Shown one piece after another: positions 7,993 to 16,718 of a stretch of DNA of 64,000 bases (positions within the stretch are counted from its first letter, which is position 1; each line of letters opens with the position of its first letter). Source of the DNA: Thalassobellus citreus (GTDB lineage: Bacteria; Bacteroidota; Bacteroidia; Flavobacteriales; Flavobacteriaceae); contig NZ_JBISCC010000130.1 in NCBI RefSeq assembly GCF_044385915.1, positions 247,426-311,425 of the forward strand, read 5' to 3'. A program made the translations under genes and the position numbers. The notes under the pieces were generated by a model, which did not search any database, was not told the DNA's origin, and worked only from the letters and a program-made list of their open reading frames with translations.

Positions 7993-8011
7993 TCCTGAAA
8001 CAAGTTCAGGA
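7993..8011. repeat. palindromic element of CCTGAA...TTCAGG type, between hisC and the GIY-YIG ORF
   Basis: TCCTGAA and TTCAGGA arms of 7 bp surround a 5-nt centre. The hisC stop codon falls inside it. The same arm sequence occurs on the other side of the GIY-YIG ORF. Confidence 0.65.
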
Positions 8012-9049
8012 TTTCGAAATTAATTGAAGGGTCTCAATTAATTTCTTATTCTCATCTTGAGTTCCAACCGTAAACCTTAAAGTGTTTTCACACCCAGGTT
8101 GCGTGGTTCTATTTCTTATTACAATCCCTTTTTTAATTAATTGATTGTAGCGTTTTGTAGCGTCATCAACTTTAGCAAGTACAAAATTGGCATCCGATGG
8201 ATATATTTTTGAAACAAAATCAACAGTATTCAATTCTGAAATCAACACGTCTCGTTCTTTTAAAATAGTTTTAATTTGATTTTTTGCTAAATCTTTGATA
8301 TTTAATTGTTCAATCGCTTTTACTTGAGTTAATTCATTAACATTATACGGCGGTTTAATCGTGTTTAAAACAGCTATAATTTCCGCGGAAGCGTAACAAA
8401 TACCTAAACGAATTCCTGCCATTCCATACGCTTTTGATAGCGTTTGCGTGACAATTAAATTAGGAAACTCTTCCAGTCTATGAATCCAACTTTCTTCTTT
8501 TGAAAAATCGATATATGCTTCATCAATAACAACAATGCCTTGAAATTTATTTAATAACGCCTCCATTTCAGAAGTGTTAAAACTATTTCCTGTTGGATTG
8601 TTTGGCGAACATAAAAACAAAATTTTACTTTTTGCATTTGCTGCATTTAGAATTTTATCAACTTGTGGCTGAAAATCTTCAGACAGCAACACTTCTTGTA
8701 TCCCAATAGCGTTGATATTAGCTAAAACACTATACATACCGTATGTTGGCGGCAAGGTGATGATATTATCAACATTAGGTTCGCAAAATGCTCTAAACAC
8801 TAAATCTAAAACTTCATCGCTTCCATTTCCTAAAAGGATGTTTTTTGTTGATACGCCTTTTATTTCTGATAAAACCGCTTTCAATTTTCCCTGTTGAGGG
8901 TCTGGATAACGATTCACGCCATTTTCAAACGGATTTTCATTCGCATCTAAAAACACCATATCGTCTGTAACTCCCTGAAATTCATCTCTTGCAGACGAAT
9001 ACGGCTTTAAGGCTTTTATAGTCGGTCGTATTAAATCTTGGATATTCAT
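8006..9049 (-). CDS. hisC: histidinol-phosphate aminotransferase
   Basis: HisC is a PLP-dependent class I/II aminotransferase that turns imidazole acetol phosphate into histidinol phosphate. The 347 residues contain YPDPQQGKLK, LGNGSDEVLDLVFRAF, LCSPNNPTGN, the VVIDEAYIDFS strand, and the PLP lysine in TLSKAYGMAGIRLG (about residue 205). The start overlaps the hisD stop by 4 bp. The stop codon lies in a palindromic element, so the last residues may have been altered when that element arrived. Confidence 0.97.
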   Translation of the reverse strand: MNIQDLIRPTIKALKPYSSARDEFQGVTDDMVFLDANENPFENGVNRYPDPQQGKLKAVLSEIKGVSTKNILLGNGSDEVLDLVFRAFCEPNVDNIITLPPTYGMYSVLANINAIGIQEVLLSEDFQPQVDKILNAANAKSKILFLCSPNNPTGNSFNTSEMEALLNKFQGIVVIDEAYIDFSKEESWIHRLEEFPNLIVTQTLSKAYGMAGIRLGICYASAEIIAVLNTIKPPYNVNELTQVKAIEQLNIKDLAKNQIKTILKERDVLISELNTVDFVSKIYPSDANFVLAKVDDATKRYNQLIKKGIVIRNRTTQPGCENTLRFTVGTQDENKKLIETLQLISKS

Positions 9050-10332
9050 GATTTCAATGCTTTTAATCGGATAGAAACAGCGTTTTTATGCGCTTGTAAA
9101 CCTTCAGCCTCTGCCATTAACTCAATGGTTTCTCCAATATTTAAAAGGCCTTCTTTAGATATTTTTTGAAACGTCATATTCTTTAAAAAGCTATCTAAAT
9201 TCACTCCTGAATATGCTTTTGTAAAGCCATTTGTTGGTAAAGTATGATTGGTACCTGATGCATAATCGCCTGCACTTTCTGGCGTGTAATCACCTATAAA
9301 CACGGAACCTGCATTAAGAATACCAACTACATAAAAATCTTCATTTTTCGTGCAAATTATAAAATGCTCTGGACCGTATTCATTAATCATTTCTAAAGCT
9401 AAAGCATCGTTTTCTACGTAAATTAATTTAGAATTAGCAATAGCTTGTTCTGCAATAGCTTTACGCGGAAGTACTGCCAATTGTGATTCAATTTCATTAG
9501 AAACAGAATTCAATATCTCTTTTGATGTAGACACCAAAATCACTTGACTATCAGTACCATGTTCTGCTTGACTTAATAAATCTGATGCTATAAAACTAGC
9601 ATTCGCTGTTTCATCTGCAACCACCAACAATTCACTTGGTCCTGCTGGCATATCAATAGCAACACCGTGTTTTGTTGATAGTTGCTTAGCTACGGTTACA
9701 AACTGATTTCCCGGGCCGAAAATTTTATAAACTTGCGGAATTGTTTCTGTTCCAAACGTTAAACCAGCAATCGCTTGAATACCTCCAACTTTTATAATTT
9801 TTGTAACACCGCATAAATTGGCAGCATACATGATTTCTGGAGCTATGTCTCCTTTTTCATTTGGAGGCGTACATAATACAATATCTTTACAACCGGCTAT
9901 ATTAGCTGGAATTGCTAACATTAACACGGTAGAAAACAAAGGCGCTGTGCCTCCTGGAATATATAATCCTACTTTTTGAATAGGACGCTTTTCTTGCCAA
10001 CATTTCACACCTTGAGTCGTTTCTATTTCAACTCGTGCTGTTTTTTGTACGGCATGAAAGGCTTCAATATTATCTTTTGCTGCTTTTATAGCATTTTGAA
10101 GCTCTGGTGATACTATTTTTTTTGAATTAGCCAACTCCTCTTGAGTCACTACATTAGATTCTAATGCAACACCATCAAATTTTGTTGTGTATTTTTTTAT
10201 AGCCTCGTCTCCATTGGTTTTAACATCATTAAAAACCTCGGTTACAATAGCTTCAATATCATTCACAGTTTGTGTTGGGCGTTCTAAAATAGATAGCCAC
10301 TCACTTCTTTCTGGATTGTTTATTATTTTCAT
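9046..10332 (-). CDS. hisD: histidinol dehydrogenase
   Basis: HisD is a zinc enzyme that oxidises histidinol to histidine in two NAD-linked steps. The 428 residues are standard length. Recognisable blocks are VGLYIPGGTAPLFSTVLMLA, GPGNQFVTVAKQL, DMPAGPSELLVVAD, LSQAEHGTDSQVIL (with the catalytic and zinc-binding region) and ESAGDYASGTNHTLPT. It overlaps hisC by 4 bp and is separated from hisG by a 52-bp gap with a palindromic element. Confidence 0.97.
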   Translation of the reverse strand: MKIINNPERSEWLSILERPTQTVNDIEAIVTEVFNDVKTNGDEAIKKYTTKFDGVALESNVVTQEELANSKKIVSPELQNAIKAAKDNIEAFHAVQKTARVEIETTQGVKCWQEKRPIQKVGLYIPGGTAPLFSTVLMLAIPANIAGCKDIVLCTPPNEKGDIAPEIMYAANLCGVTKIIKVGGIQAIAGLTFGTETIPQVYKIFGPGNQFVTVAKQLSTKHGVAIDMPAGPSELLVVADETANASFIASDLLSQAEHGTDSQVILVSTSKEILNSVSNEIESQLAVLPRKAIAEQAIANSKLIYVENDALALEMINEYGPEHFIICTKNEDFYVVGILNAGSVFIGDYTPESAGDYASGTNHTLPTNGFTKAYSGVNLDSFLKNMTFQKISKEGLLNIGETIELMAEAEGLQAHKNAVSIRLKALKS

Positions 10333-10357
10333 AATATTTTACAAATAAAATCATGAG

Positions 10358-10380
10358 ATTCCCGCCTACGCGAGAATGAC
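10358..10380. repeat. REP-like palindromic element, hisG-hisD junction
   Basis: ATTCCCGC-ctac-GCGAGAAT with one imperfect pair is followed by GAC. This G+C-rich hairpin resembles short repeats seen across Bacteroidota genomes and fills most of the gap. Confidence 0.65.
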
Positions 10381-10384
10381 AAAA

Positions 10385-11242
10385 TTATAGCACCATTTTT
10401 TCAATAGGACACACTAAAATACCTTGAGCGCCATTATCTTTCAACGCATCAATAACATCCCAAAATTCGTTTTTACTAATTACAGAGTGTACCGAACTCC
10501 ATCCTTCTTGTGCTAATGGTAAAACCGTTGGGCTTTTCATTCCTGGAAGCACATTTATAATGTCGTCTATTTTATCATTAGGCGCATTTAATAAAATATA
10601 TTTTGATTGTCTGCCTTTTAAAACCGATTGAATTCTAAATTGAATTTTATCTAAAATAGCTTGTTTTTCATCACTTAAAACAGGAGATACTGCTAAAACA
10701 GCTTCCGATTTTAAAATGGTATCAACTTCTTTTAAGTTATTCTTAAACAAAGTACTTCCACTAGAAACAATATCTACAATAGCATCTGCCAACCCAATAT
10801 TTGGAGCAATTTCAACCGATCCATTAATAATATGAAGGTTCGCTTTTACTTCATTTTTATCTAGAAAACTTTGTACAGTATTTGGATACGAGGTTGCAAT
10901 ACGCTTCCCTTCTAAATCTTGAATACTAGAATACTCGGCAGATTTTGGTACCGCAATACAAACTCTACAGGTTGAAAAACCTAATTTTTCTATAACGTTA
11001 ATACCTTCTCCTTTTTCAATTAAAACATTCTCACCAATAATAGCTGCATCTACAACGCCATCTTTAAGGTATTGTGGAATATCACCATTTCTTAAATAAA
11101 AAACTTCTACAGGAAAATTTCTAGCTGAAGCTTTTAATTGGTCTTTTCCGTTATCGATAGAAATTCCGATATCTTTTAAGATTCTCATTGAGTCATCATT
11201 TAAACGACCTGATTTCTGTACTGCAATTCTTAATTTACTCAT
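10385..11242 (-). CDS. hisG: ATP phosphoribosyltransferase, long form
   Basis: HisG condenses ATP and PRPP in the first, feedback-regulated step of histidine synthesis. The protein is about 285 residues, the long form with a C-terminal ACT-like histidine-binding domain of about 75 residues, so no HisZ partner is needed. KLRIAVQKSGRLND opens the chain, and the PRPP loop region IVDIVSSGSTLFKNNL lies near residues 155-170. I chose the ATG at 11242, since it precedes the conserved start; an in-frame TTG at 11269 lies in the leader. Expression is probably controlled by the attenuator just upstream. Confidence 0.95.
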   Translation of the reverse strand: MSKLRIAVQKSGRLNDDSMRILKDIGISIDNGKDQLKASARNFPVEVFYLRNGDIPQYLKDGVVDAAIIGENVLIEKGEGINVIEKLGFSTCRVCIAVPKSAEYSSIQDLEGKRIATSYPNTVQSFLDKNEVKANLHIINGSVEIAPNIGLADAIVDIVSSGSTLFKNNLKEVDTILKSEAVLAVSPVLSDEKQAILDKIQFRIQSVLKGRQSKYILLNAPNDKIDDIINVLPGMKSPTVLPLAQEGWSSVHSVISKNEFWDVIDALKDNGAQGILVCPIEKMVL

Positions 11243-11280
11243 TATCTTGTTTTTATGAGTTTGAAACAATCTAGTTGGAC

Positions 11281-11320
11281 TTAAAATTAAAAAACCCGCT
11301 TGATTGTCTCAAACGGGTTT
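11281..11320 (-). terminator. his operon attenuator: intrinsic terminator in the hisG leader
   Basis: On the minus strand a 12-bp stem (AAACCCG, then T and TTGA, with the GACAA loop) is followed by TTTTTTAATTTT. The left arm segment CGTTTGAGA (11307-11315) can instead pair with TCTCAAGCG inside the leader peptide gene (11356-11364), 9 bp with one G-U pair. That gives the antiterminator expected of ribosome-mediated attenuation. Confidence 0.85.
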
Positions 11321-11349
11321 AAAATATGTTGATTTTATTCAATACATTT

Positions 11350-11403
11350 TCACTTCGCTTGAGAGCAAATATGAAAATGATGATGTATTTGAATAAAAGT
11401 CAT
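11350..11403 (-). CDS. hisL: his operon leader peptide, 17 aa with four histidines
   Basis: The ORF reads ATG ACT TTT ATT CAA then ATA CAT CAT CAT TTT CAT, ending at a TGA, and encodes MTFIQIHHHFHICSQAK. Histidine makes up four of five consecutive residues (7-9 and 11). It lies 108 nt upstream of hisG on the same strand and just before the intrinsic terminator. The coding sequence also forms a long imperfect hairpin with the segment after its stop (11372-11398 with 11333-11352). Stalling at His codons when charged tRNA-His is short would favour the antiterminator. This is inferred from layout. Confidence 0.82.
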   Translation of the reverse strand: MTFIQIHHHFHICSQAK

Positions 11404-11815
11404 GTTCTTTTTTTGTTTCTACAAATATCAAAATATTTATTTATAATTCTACATATAAATCAATAAATTTTAATTGATTTAACATATTTCTAATAATACC
11501 TAGTTTAGATTTGTATCTAATCAATAAAATAAAACATTAACTGTAAATTATGAAATTTAAAAATTGCTTTATTTATTTCTAAACTTCTTATATGTTTTAA
11601 CAATGTTTTTTTAATAAAATTCTTTTAATATGTTTCATATCTCATTCGTGTAGTTGATATAAAAATATGAATACTATCAATTGCCAATACTATAATAGCT
11701 CAATATTTCAAAAAACTGTTAAATCCATCACAATAAAAAAATAGACGATAACCTTTTATATATAATATATATTTTTGTTTTCTATAATTTTTAACCTTAA
11801 GTATATTATTTCTAC
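11404..11815. other. A+T-rich divergent region between the his leader and the M1 peptidase
   Basis: No ORF of plausible coding character was seen. It should hold the his promoter (the best -7-like match on the minus strand, GATATTTG at 11422-11429, has one mismatch and no proper -33) and the promoter of the peptidase, for which TATTTTTG occurs at 11770-11777. Confidence 0.5.
11770..11777 (+). promoter_or_regulatory. candidate -7 promoter element for the M1 peptidase
   Basis: TATTTTTG fully matches TAnnTTTG, 38 nt before the ATG. No TTG stands at the -33 spacing. Confidence 0.35.
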
Positions 11816-13747
11816 ATGAAAAAAATGTTAATTACCTGTTTGATCCTTGTCTTTGGATTTGGGACACAAGCACAAGAATCAAAAAAATCCTCTTACGATC
11901 CTCACGCTTTATTTAGCCCACTATTTTATAGTCATAATGGCAACCAATTTCGATCAGCAAATGGATCTCCAGGACCAAAATACTGGCAAAATAGAGCTGA
12001 CTATAATTTAAAAGCAGAGTTATTCCCTGAAAGTAACACCATAAAAGGTAGTGTTACTATAAAATACACTAATAATAGCCCAGATAATTTAAATTACTTA
12101 TGGCTACAATTAGATCAGAACTTATTTAAGTCTGATTCCCGTGGACAAGTCATGATTTCTGGTGATAGCAGATATGGAAACCGTGGCGAAAAAATTAGCG
12201 GTGGTTATAACCTAACAAATATTGCTGTTTCTAACTCTGAATTCACTTATATTATTGAAGATACACGTATGCAAATACGTCTTAAAAAACCAGTTTCTAA
12301 AAATGGCGGTAAAACAGAGATTAGCATGAATTTCGAATTTAAAATCCCTGTAAATGGTTCTGATAGAATGGGACATTTAAAAACGGAAAATGGCGAAATA
12401 TATACCATAGCACAATGGTACCCTAGAATGGCAGTTTATGATGATGTTTTAGGATGGAACACCAAACCGTATTTAGGTGCTGGTGAATTTTATTGCGAAT
12501 ATGGAGATGTAGATTTAACAATAACAGCTCCTGAAAATCAATTTGTATTGGCTTCTGGCGAATTAAAAAACGCCAAAAAAGTGCTTTCAAAAAAGGTTTA
12601 CACCCGTTGGGAAGCAGCTAAAAAATCAGATGCTATAACTGAAATTATAAAAGAAAGTGAAGTTGCTGAAATAGCAAATTCAAATTCTAAAAGCACAAAG
12701 ACTTGGAATTACCACATGGATACTACTCGCGATGTAGCTTGGGCAGCATCTAAAGCCTTTGTTATAGATGGTTCTAAAATTAATTTACCTAGCGGAAAGA
12801 AAAGCTTTGCTATTTCTGCTCAACCTGTAGAGAGTAATGGACAAGATAGTTATGGACGTGGCTGCGAATACACTAAAACAAGTATAGAATACTACTCAAA
12901 CTTATTATATGAATACCCTTATCCAATGGCTATTAATGTTGCAGCTAATGTAGGCGGTATGGAATATCCAGGTATCGTTTTTTGTGGTTGGAAAGCTAAA
13001 AACGTATCGGCTTGGGGTGTTATAGATCATGAATTTGGACACAATTGGTTCCCAATGTTAGTTGGCTCTAACGAACGAAACTTTGGCTGGATGGATGAAG
13101 GTTTTAATACCTATATTAACGATCTATCAATTAAGCACTTTAATAACGGAGAATACAACAAGGCTACTAGATTACCTATTGCAAAATTAGGAAATGTTTT
13201 TGCTGACGCATCTAAGGAATACATCATGCTTCCTCCTGATGGTTTAAAAGAAAAAAATATTGGTTTGCAAGTATATTATAAACCTGCAGCTGGTCTTAAA
13301 ATACTACGAAACGTAGTTATTGGAAAAGATCGTTTTGATTATGCTTTTAAAGAATACGTAAAACATTGGGCTTTTAAACATCCTACTCCAGACGATTTTT
13401 ATCGCAGTATAGAAAATGCAGCTGGTGAAGATTTATCTTGGTTCTGGCGCGGTTGGTTTATTAACAACTATAGCCTAGACCAAGCAATTTCTAATGTAGA
13501 AAAAACTAAAGGTGGTTACAATGTAACAGTGGAAAATTTAGGTTCATTTGCTTTACCTATATTTATAACTGCTGAAACGACTAATGGAAAGAAAATAGAG
13601 CACAATCAAGGTGTAGATGTTTGGATGCGTAATAAATCGTTTAAATTCTTCATACCTACTACTGAAACAGTTACTAGAATAACACTAGATGCTAATAGAC
13701 AGCTTCCTGATATTGATAGAAGTAACAATACATGGATTGAAAAATAG
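11816..13747 (+). CDS. exported M1-family zinc metallopeptidase
   Basis: A 19-residue signal peptide (MKKMLITCLILVFGFGTQAQ region) precedes an aminopeptidase N-type protein of 643 residues. The zinc site is HEFGH (about residues 405-409), with the third ligand Glu in GWMDEGFN (about 428), the HExxH-X18-E spacing of M1 enzymes. The substrate-anchoring motif reads ANVGGMEYPG, a variant of GAMEN common in bacterial M1 peptidases. The catalytic domain is preceded by a beta-rich saddle domain, and the C-terminal tail lacks a clear T9SS sorting motif. It is probably periplasmic and involved in peptide degradation. It is monocistronic and followed by a strong terminator. Confidence 0.9.
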   Translation: MKKMLITCLILVFGFGTQAQESKKSSYDPHALFSPLFYSHNGNQFRSANGSPGPKYWQNRADYNLKAELFPESNTIKGSVTIKYTNNSPDNLNYLWLQLDQNLFKSDSRGQVMISGDSRYGNRGEKISGGYNLTNIAVSNSEFTYIIEDTRMQIRLKKPVSKNGGKTEISMNFEFKIPVNGSDRMGHLKTENGEIYTIAQWYPRMAVYDDVLGWNTKPYLGAGEFYCEYGDVDLTITAPENQFVLASGELKNAKKVLSKKVYTRWEAAKKSDAITEIIKESEVAEIANSNSKSTKTWNYHMDTTRDVAWAASKAFVIDGSKINLPSGKKSFAISAQPVESNGQDSYGRGCEYTKTSIEYYSNLLYEYPYPMAINVAANVGGMEYPGIVFCGWKAKNVSAWGVIDHEFGHNWFPMLVGSNERNFGWMDEGFNTYINDLSIKHFNNGEYNKATRLPIAKLGNVFADASKEYIMLPPDGLKEKNIGLQVYYKPAAGLKILRNVVIGKDRFDYAFKEYVKHWAFKHPTPDDFYRSIENAAGEDLSWFWRGWFINNYSLDQAISNVEKTKGGYNVTVENLGSFALPIFITAETTNGKKIEHNQGVDVWMRNKSFKFFIPTTETVTRITLDANRQLPDIDRSNNTWIEK

Positions 13748-13771
13748 TACTATTTTTTAGTAATAACTAAT

Positions 13772-13820
13772 AAAAACAAAAGAGGCTGTCCTTATTAAAG
13801 ACAGCCTCTTTTTTGTTTTT
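13772..13820. terminator. bidirectional intrinsic terminator
   Basis: AGAGGCTGTC (13781-13790) pairs with GACAGCCTCT (13800-13809) around a 9-nt loop. A-rich and T-rich flanks extend the stem, which serves the converging peptidase and SPFH genes. Confidence 0.88.
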
Positions 13821-13852
13821 CAACTATTTAAAAAAGTATATTAAATATGCTT

Positions 13853-14668
13853 TTATTGATTTCCTAAAATAATAGGCATTCCACTATCACCAGAACCAAT
13901 AACAATAACTTTACTATTTGGTGATTCTGATAATTTAACAGTAGCTTCAATTCCTTTATCCTGAAGAATTTTATCTGTTAAAGAAGCACTTAAAATTCTA
14001 TTTGATTCAGCTTTACCTTTAGCTTCTATAATTACTTTTTCAGCTTCTTTTTCAGCTGTTACTAATCTAAACTCATATTCTAAAGATTCTTGTTCTTGTT
14101 TTAATTTACGCTCAATTGCATCTTTAATTGTTGGAGGTAAAGTTACATCTCTTACTAATACTTCATTCAATTGAACATATTGCTTGTCAAGTATCTTCTT
14201 AGTTTCTTCAAAAATTTCAACTTGAATAGCGTCACGTTTAGTCGAATACAAATCGTCTGGAGTATAACGTCCAATAACACTTCTTGCTGCACTACGAATA
14301 GCTGGCTGAATAACACGTTGTAAATAACCTTGACCAAGAGATTGATGTAAATTACCTAAATCTTTATATACAGGCTCGTACCACGCCGAAGCATCTATTT
14401 GAATCTCTAATCCGTTAGACGACAATACTTTCATTTTTTCAAAAAGCTCTTGTTGTCTTACTTCATAAACATATACCTTATTCCAAGGTGCAACAATATG
14501 AAACCCTTCTCCCATTGGTGGTTCATCGGTAACAACTCCATCTCCAAAGGTTTTAAACAGTACTCCTGCTTCACCTGAATCTATGGTTACTGCTGATTTT
14601 GATAATAATACTATAAAAATAACTACTGCTATAATTATAGGAAATGCAATTTTTGGTAATTTTTCCAT
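13853..14668 (-). CDS. prohibitin/stomatin-like SPFH-domain membrane protein
   Basis: The 271-residue protein has one N-terminal membrane anchor (about residues 8-28, FPIIIAVVIFIVLLS) followed by an SPFH domain starting at VTIDSGEAGVLFKTFGDGVV. A long charged coiled-coil helix with LKQEQESLEYEFRLVTAEKE precedes the C-terminus. Such proteins oligomerise on the membrane and often modulate proteases or lipid domains; no specific partner can be named here. It is the last gene of a minus-strand group with the VWA protein (13 bp upstream) and fabG. Confidence 0.88.
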   Translation of the reverse strand: MEKLPKIAFPIIIAVVIFIVLLSKSAVTIDSGEAGVLFKTFGDGVVTDEPPMGEGFHIVAPWNKVYVYEVRQQELFEKMKVLSSNGLEIQIDASAWYEPVYKDLGNLHQSLGQGYLQRVIQPAIRSAARSVIGRYTPDDLYSTKRDAIQVEIFEETKKILDKQYVQLNEVLVRDVTLPPTIKDAIERKLKQEQESLEYEFRLVTAEKEAEKVIIEAKGKAESNRILSASLTDKILQDKGIEATVKLSESPNSKVIVIGSGDSGMPIILGNQ

Positions 14669-14681
14669 TACTTATTTTAGT

Positions 14682-16715
14682 TTAAATTAATCCGTTATAT
14701 TTTCTTAAAAACCACTCTACTGCTAAGCTTACTGCTATAATAGCGAGTAGATATTTCCAATCTATCAAAGGTAGACTATTTTTATTGCTTTTCTGAATGG
14801 AAACATACCTATTATCGGCTAATAAATCGTTAATTAAACCATCTGCTTTATCAATAAAATAAGCACTTCCTTTACTGTTAGTAGCTAATTGCTCCAACTT
14901 TGTTACATTAGCATTTAAAAATTGTTGTTCTACATTATATTCTAAAATTTCAAACTGACCAGATTTAGAAATATTTTGATTAGCTGCACGGACTGTGAAA
15001 CTATATTTAGAAGGTGGCAAACTACTTAAATCTACCTGATAATTGTTATTATTTAAAATTAATGGAAGTGTTTTTGTAGTTTTCAATAATTCATCGACAA
15101 TAATAATTGATAGAGATTCTCTAGTATCAATCTCATAATTTTTATCGAAGTATTGTGCTTTTATAACAATATTTGTACTTCCGTTATAAAAAGAATCATA
15201 TTCTAAATTTAATCGATGCCTTCTTTTGTTTGAAGCTAAATATTGAATCAGTTTTCCTAAAAAATCATCAAATTGATTAAATGACTTTGAATTTATGAAA
15301 CTTTGAGCTCGCCATTGCCAAATGTTTTCTCCAAACAATACAGCTTCTCGCCTACCATTTGTTTCAAAAGTCACTAATAAAGGTTCGTTTGTCGTTACTC
15401 CTCGTATACTTTTATTTAATATAGATTCAAACGGTATTGAAAAATTTACATAACCATAATTTGATGTAAGTGGCGGAAATGATTCAAAATTAATATCATC
15501 AATTATAAATGGCGTATAATTACTATTTAACTCTGCTTGATACACTTCGGTTTGCTGAGTAACTTCGTGTTGGTAATTTTTATTTATGCTATTTAAAAAA
15601 TTAAGATCTGTTTTAGAGCCTTCAATAACAAACAAATTTTTATTTTCTTTATTTAAAGCATCAAACAAACTCTTAAATTTTCTGTTTGGCTGATATAGCA
15701 TAATTAACTGAAAATCATTTATTTGAGTTTCAATTTGATTTGGACTTAAAAAAGTTACAGACCGCTGTTCATTACTTTCAATACTCTTTTTTAATACACC
15801 TAAATCTGGATGTAAAAAATCATGAACAATAGCTATTTTAGTCTTTTGGTCGATGACTTCAACTGCAAAATTCTTAGAATTATTTACTGTATTTTTTTCG
15901 TTTTTAATTGGAATAAGTGTTGCTTTATAACTATTAACTCCAACAGTTGATGCAGGCAAAGTAAAACTAACTAACTTTGAATTATTGTTTTTAGAGAAAC
16001 TTACCACTTCAGAATACACAGTGGTATTGACTCGTTTAACTATAAAATTTGATTCTACTTGAGCATTACCGTTGTAAACTACAATAGATTCCACAGGGAA
16101 TTTATTTTTTAGATAAGCATACTTATTAACGTTAAGTTGTTTAATTTTTAAATCGGTGTGAACAACTGTATCTCCCAGAATAATAGGATAAATAGGTTGT
16201 TTGTAGTCTAAGTACGAAAATTCATAATCATTTCCATAAGTTTGATTTCCATCAGTAATTAATATTGTTGGAGCTACTGTTTGCTTGTATATTTCTGAAA
16301 GTTTATTAAACGCTTCATCAATATTAGTTTGTTTTTCTATAAACGTTAACGAATCTAGACTTTGAAGCGACTCTCCAAACGTATAGAAGTTCACATTAAA
16401 TTTATTATTTATTTCTTTATTTTTTGATACAGTTTCTATTAAAGACTTTACTTTTTCATCTTGTTTTAGAAAAGATGTTGAATTTGAATTATCAATAGCT
16501 ACAACCAAATTAGGCTTTTCAATCGAAAGTTTAATTTGATTAAACTTAGGATTAATTAGTAATAACAAAACTGAAAAAATAGTAAGAAACCTTAAAAAAG
16601 AAAAAAGCATGTTCAATTTAGACATGCTTTTTTCTTTTTTATAATACTGAAAAAGCGCTAATAATAACGCAACAATTCCAGCAAGTATGATATAAATTAT
16701 AGTTTCTGAAGACAT
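14682..16715 (-). CDS. large inner-membrane protein with a VWA-like domain
   Basis: The 677-residue protein begins with two membrane helices (about residues 5-22 and 38-58), then a VWA-like domain with the MIDAS-type motif DNSNS in LVVAIDNSNSTSF (about residues 70-82) and a later TDGNQTYG. An extended beta-rich periplasmic region follows, and one C-terminal helix (about 650-668) returns to the membrane. The topology resembles Bacteroidota proteins related to the Bat aerotolerance group, but no MoxR-type ATPase is adjacent, so a defined function is not claimed. It lies 3 bp downstream of fabG and is probably co-transcribed. Confidence 0.75.
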   Translation of the reverse strand: MSSETIIYIILAGIVALLLALFQYYKKEKSMSKLNMLFSFLRFLTIFSVLLLLINPKFNQIKLSIEKPNLVVAIDNSNSTSFLKQDEKVKSLIETVSKNKEINNKFNVNFYTFGESLQSLDSLTFIEKQTNIDEAFNKLSEIYKQTVAPTILITDGNQTYGNDYEFSYLDYKQPIYPIILGDTVVHTDLKIKQLNVNKYAYLKNKFPVESIVVYNGNAQVESNFIVKRVNTTVYSEVVSFSKNNNSKLVSFTLPASTVGVNSYKATLIPIKNEKNTVNNSKNFAVEVIDQKTKIAIVHDFLHPDLGVLKKSIESNEQRSVTFLSPNQIETQINDFQLIMLYQPNRKFKSLFDALNKENKNLFVIEGSKTDLNFLNSINKNYQHEVTQQTEVYQAELNSNYTPFIIDDINFESFPPLTSNYGYVNFSIPFESILNKSIRGVTTNEPLLVTFETNGRREAVLFGENIWQWRAQSFINSKSFNQFDDFLGKLIQYLASNKRRHRLNLEYDSFYNGSTNIVIKAQYFDKNYEIDTRESLSIIIVDELLKTTKTLPLILNNNNYQVDLSSLPPSKYSFTVRAANQNISKSGQFEILEYNVEQQFLNANVTKLEQLATNSKGSAYFIDKADGLINDLLADNRYVSIQKSNKNSLPLIDWKYLLAIIAVSLAVEWFLRKYNGLI

Positions 16716-16718
16716 GGT

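Noticed and set aside
11243..11269. A TTG start that lengthens HisG by nine residues
   Set aside because: The added residues are the leader segment that can pair with the attenuator; MSKLRIAVQKSGRL is the expected N-terminus.
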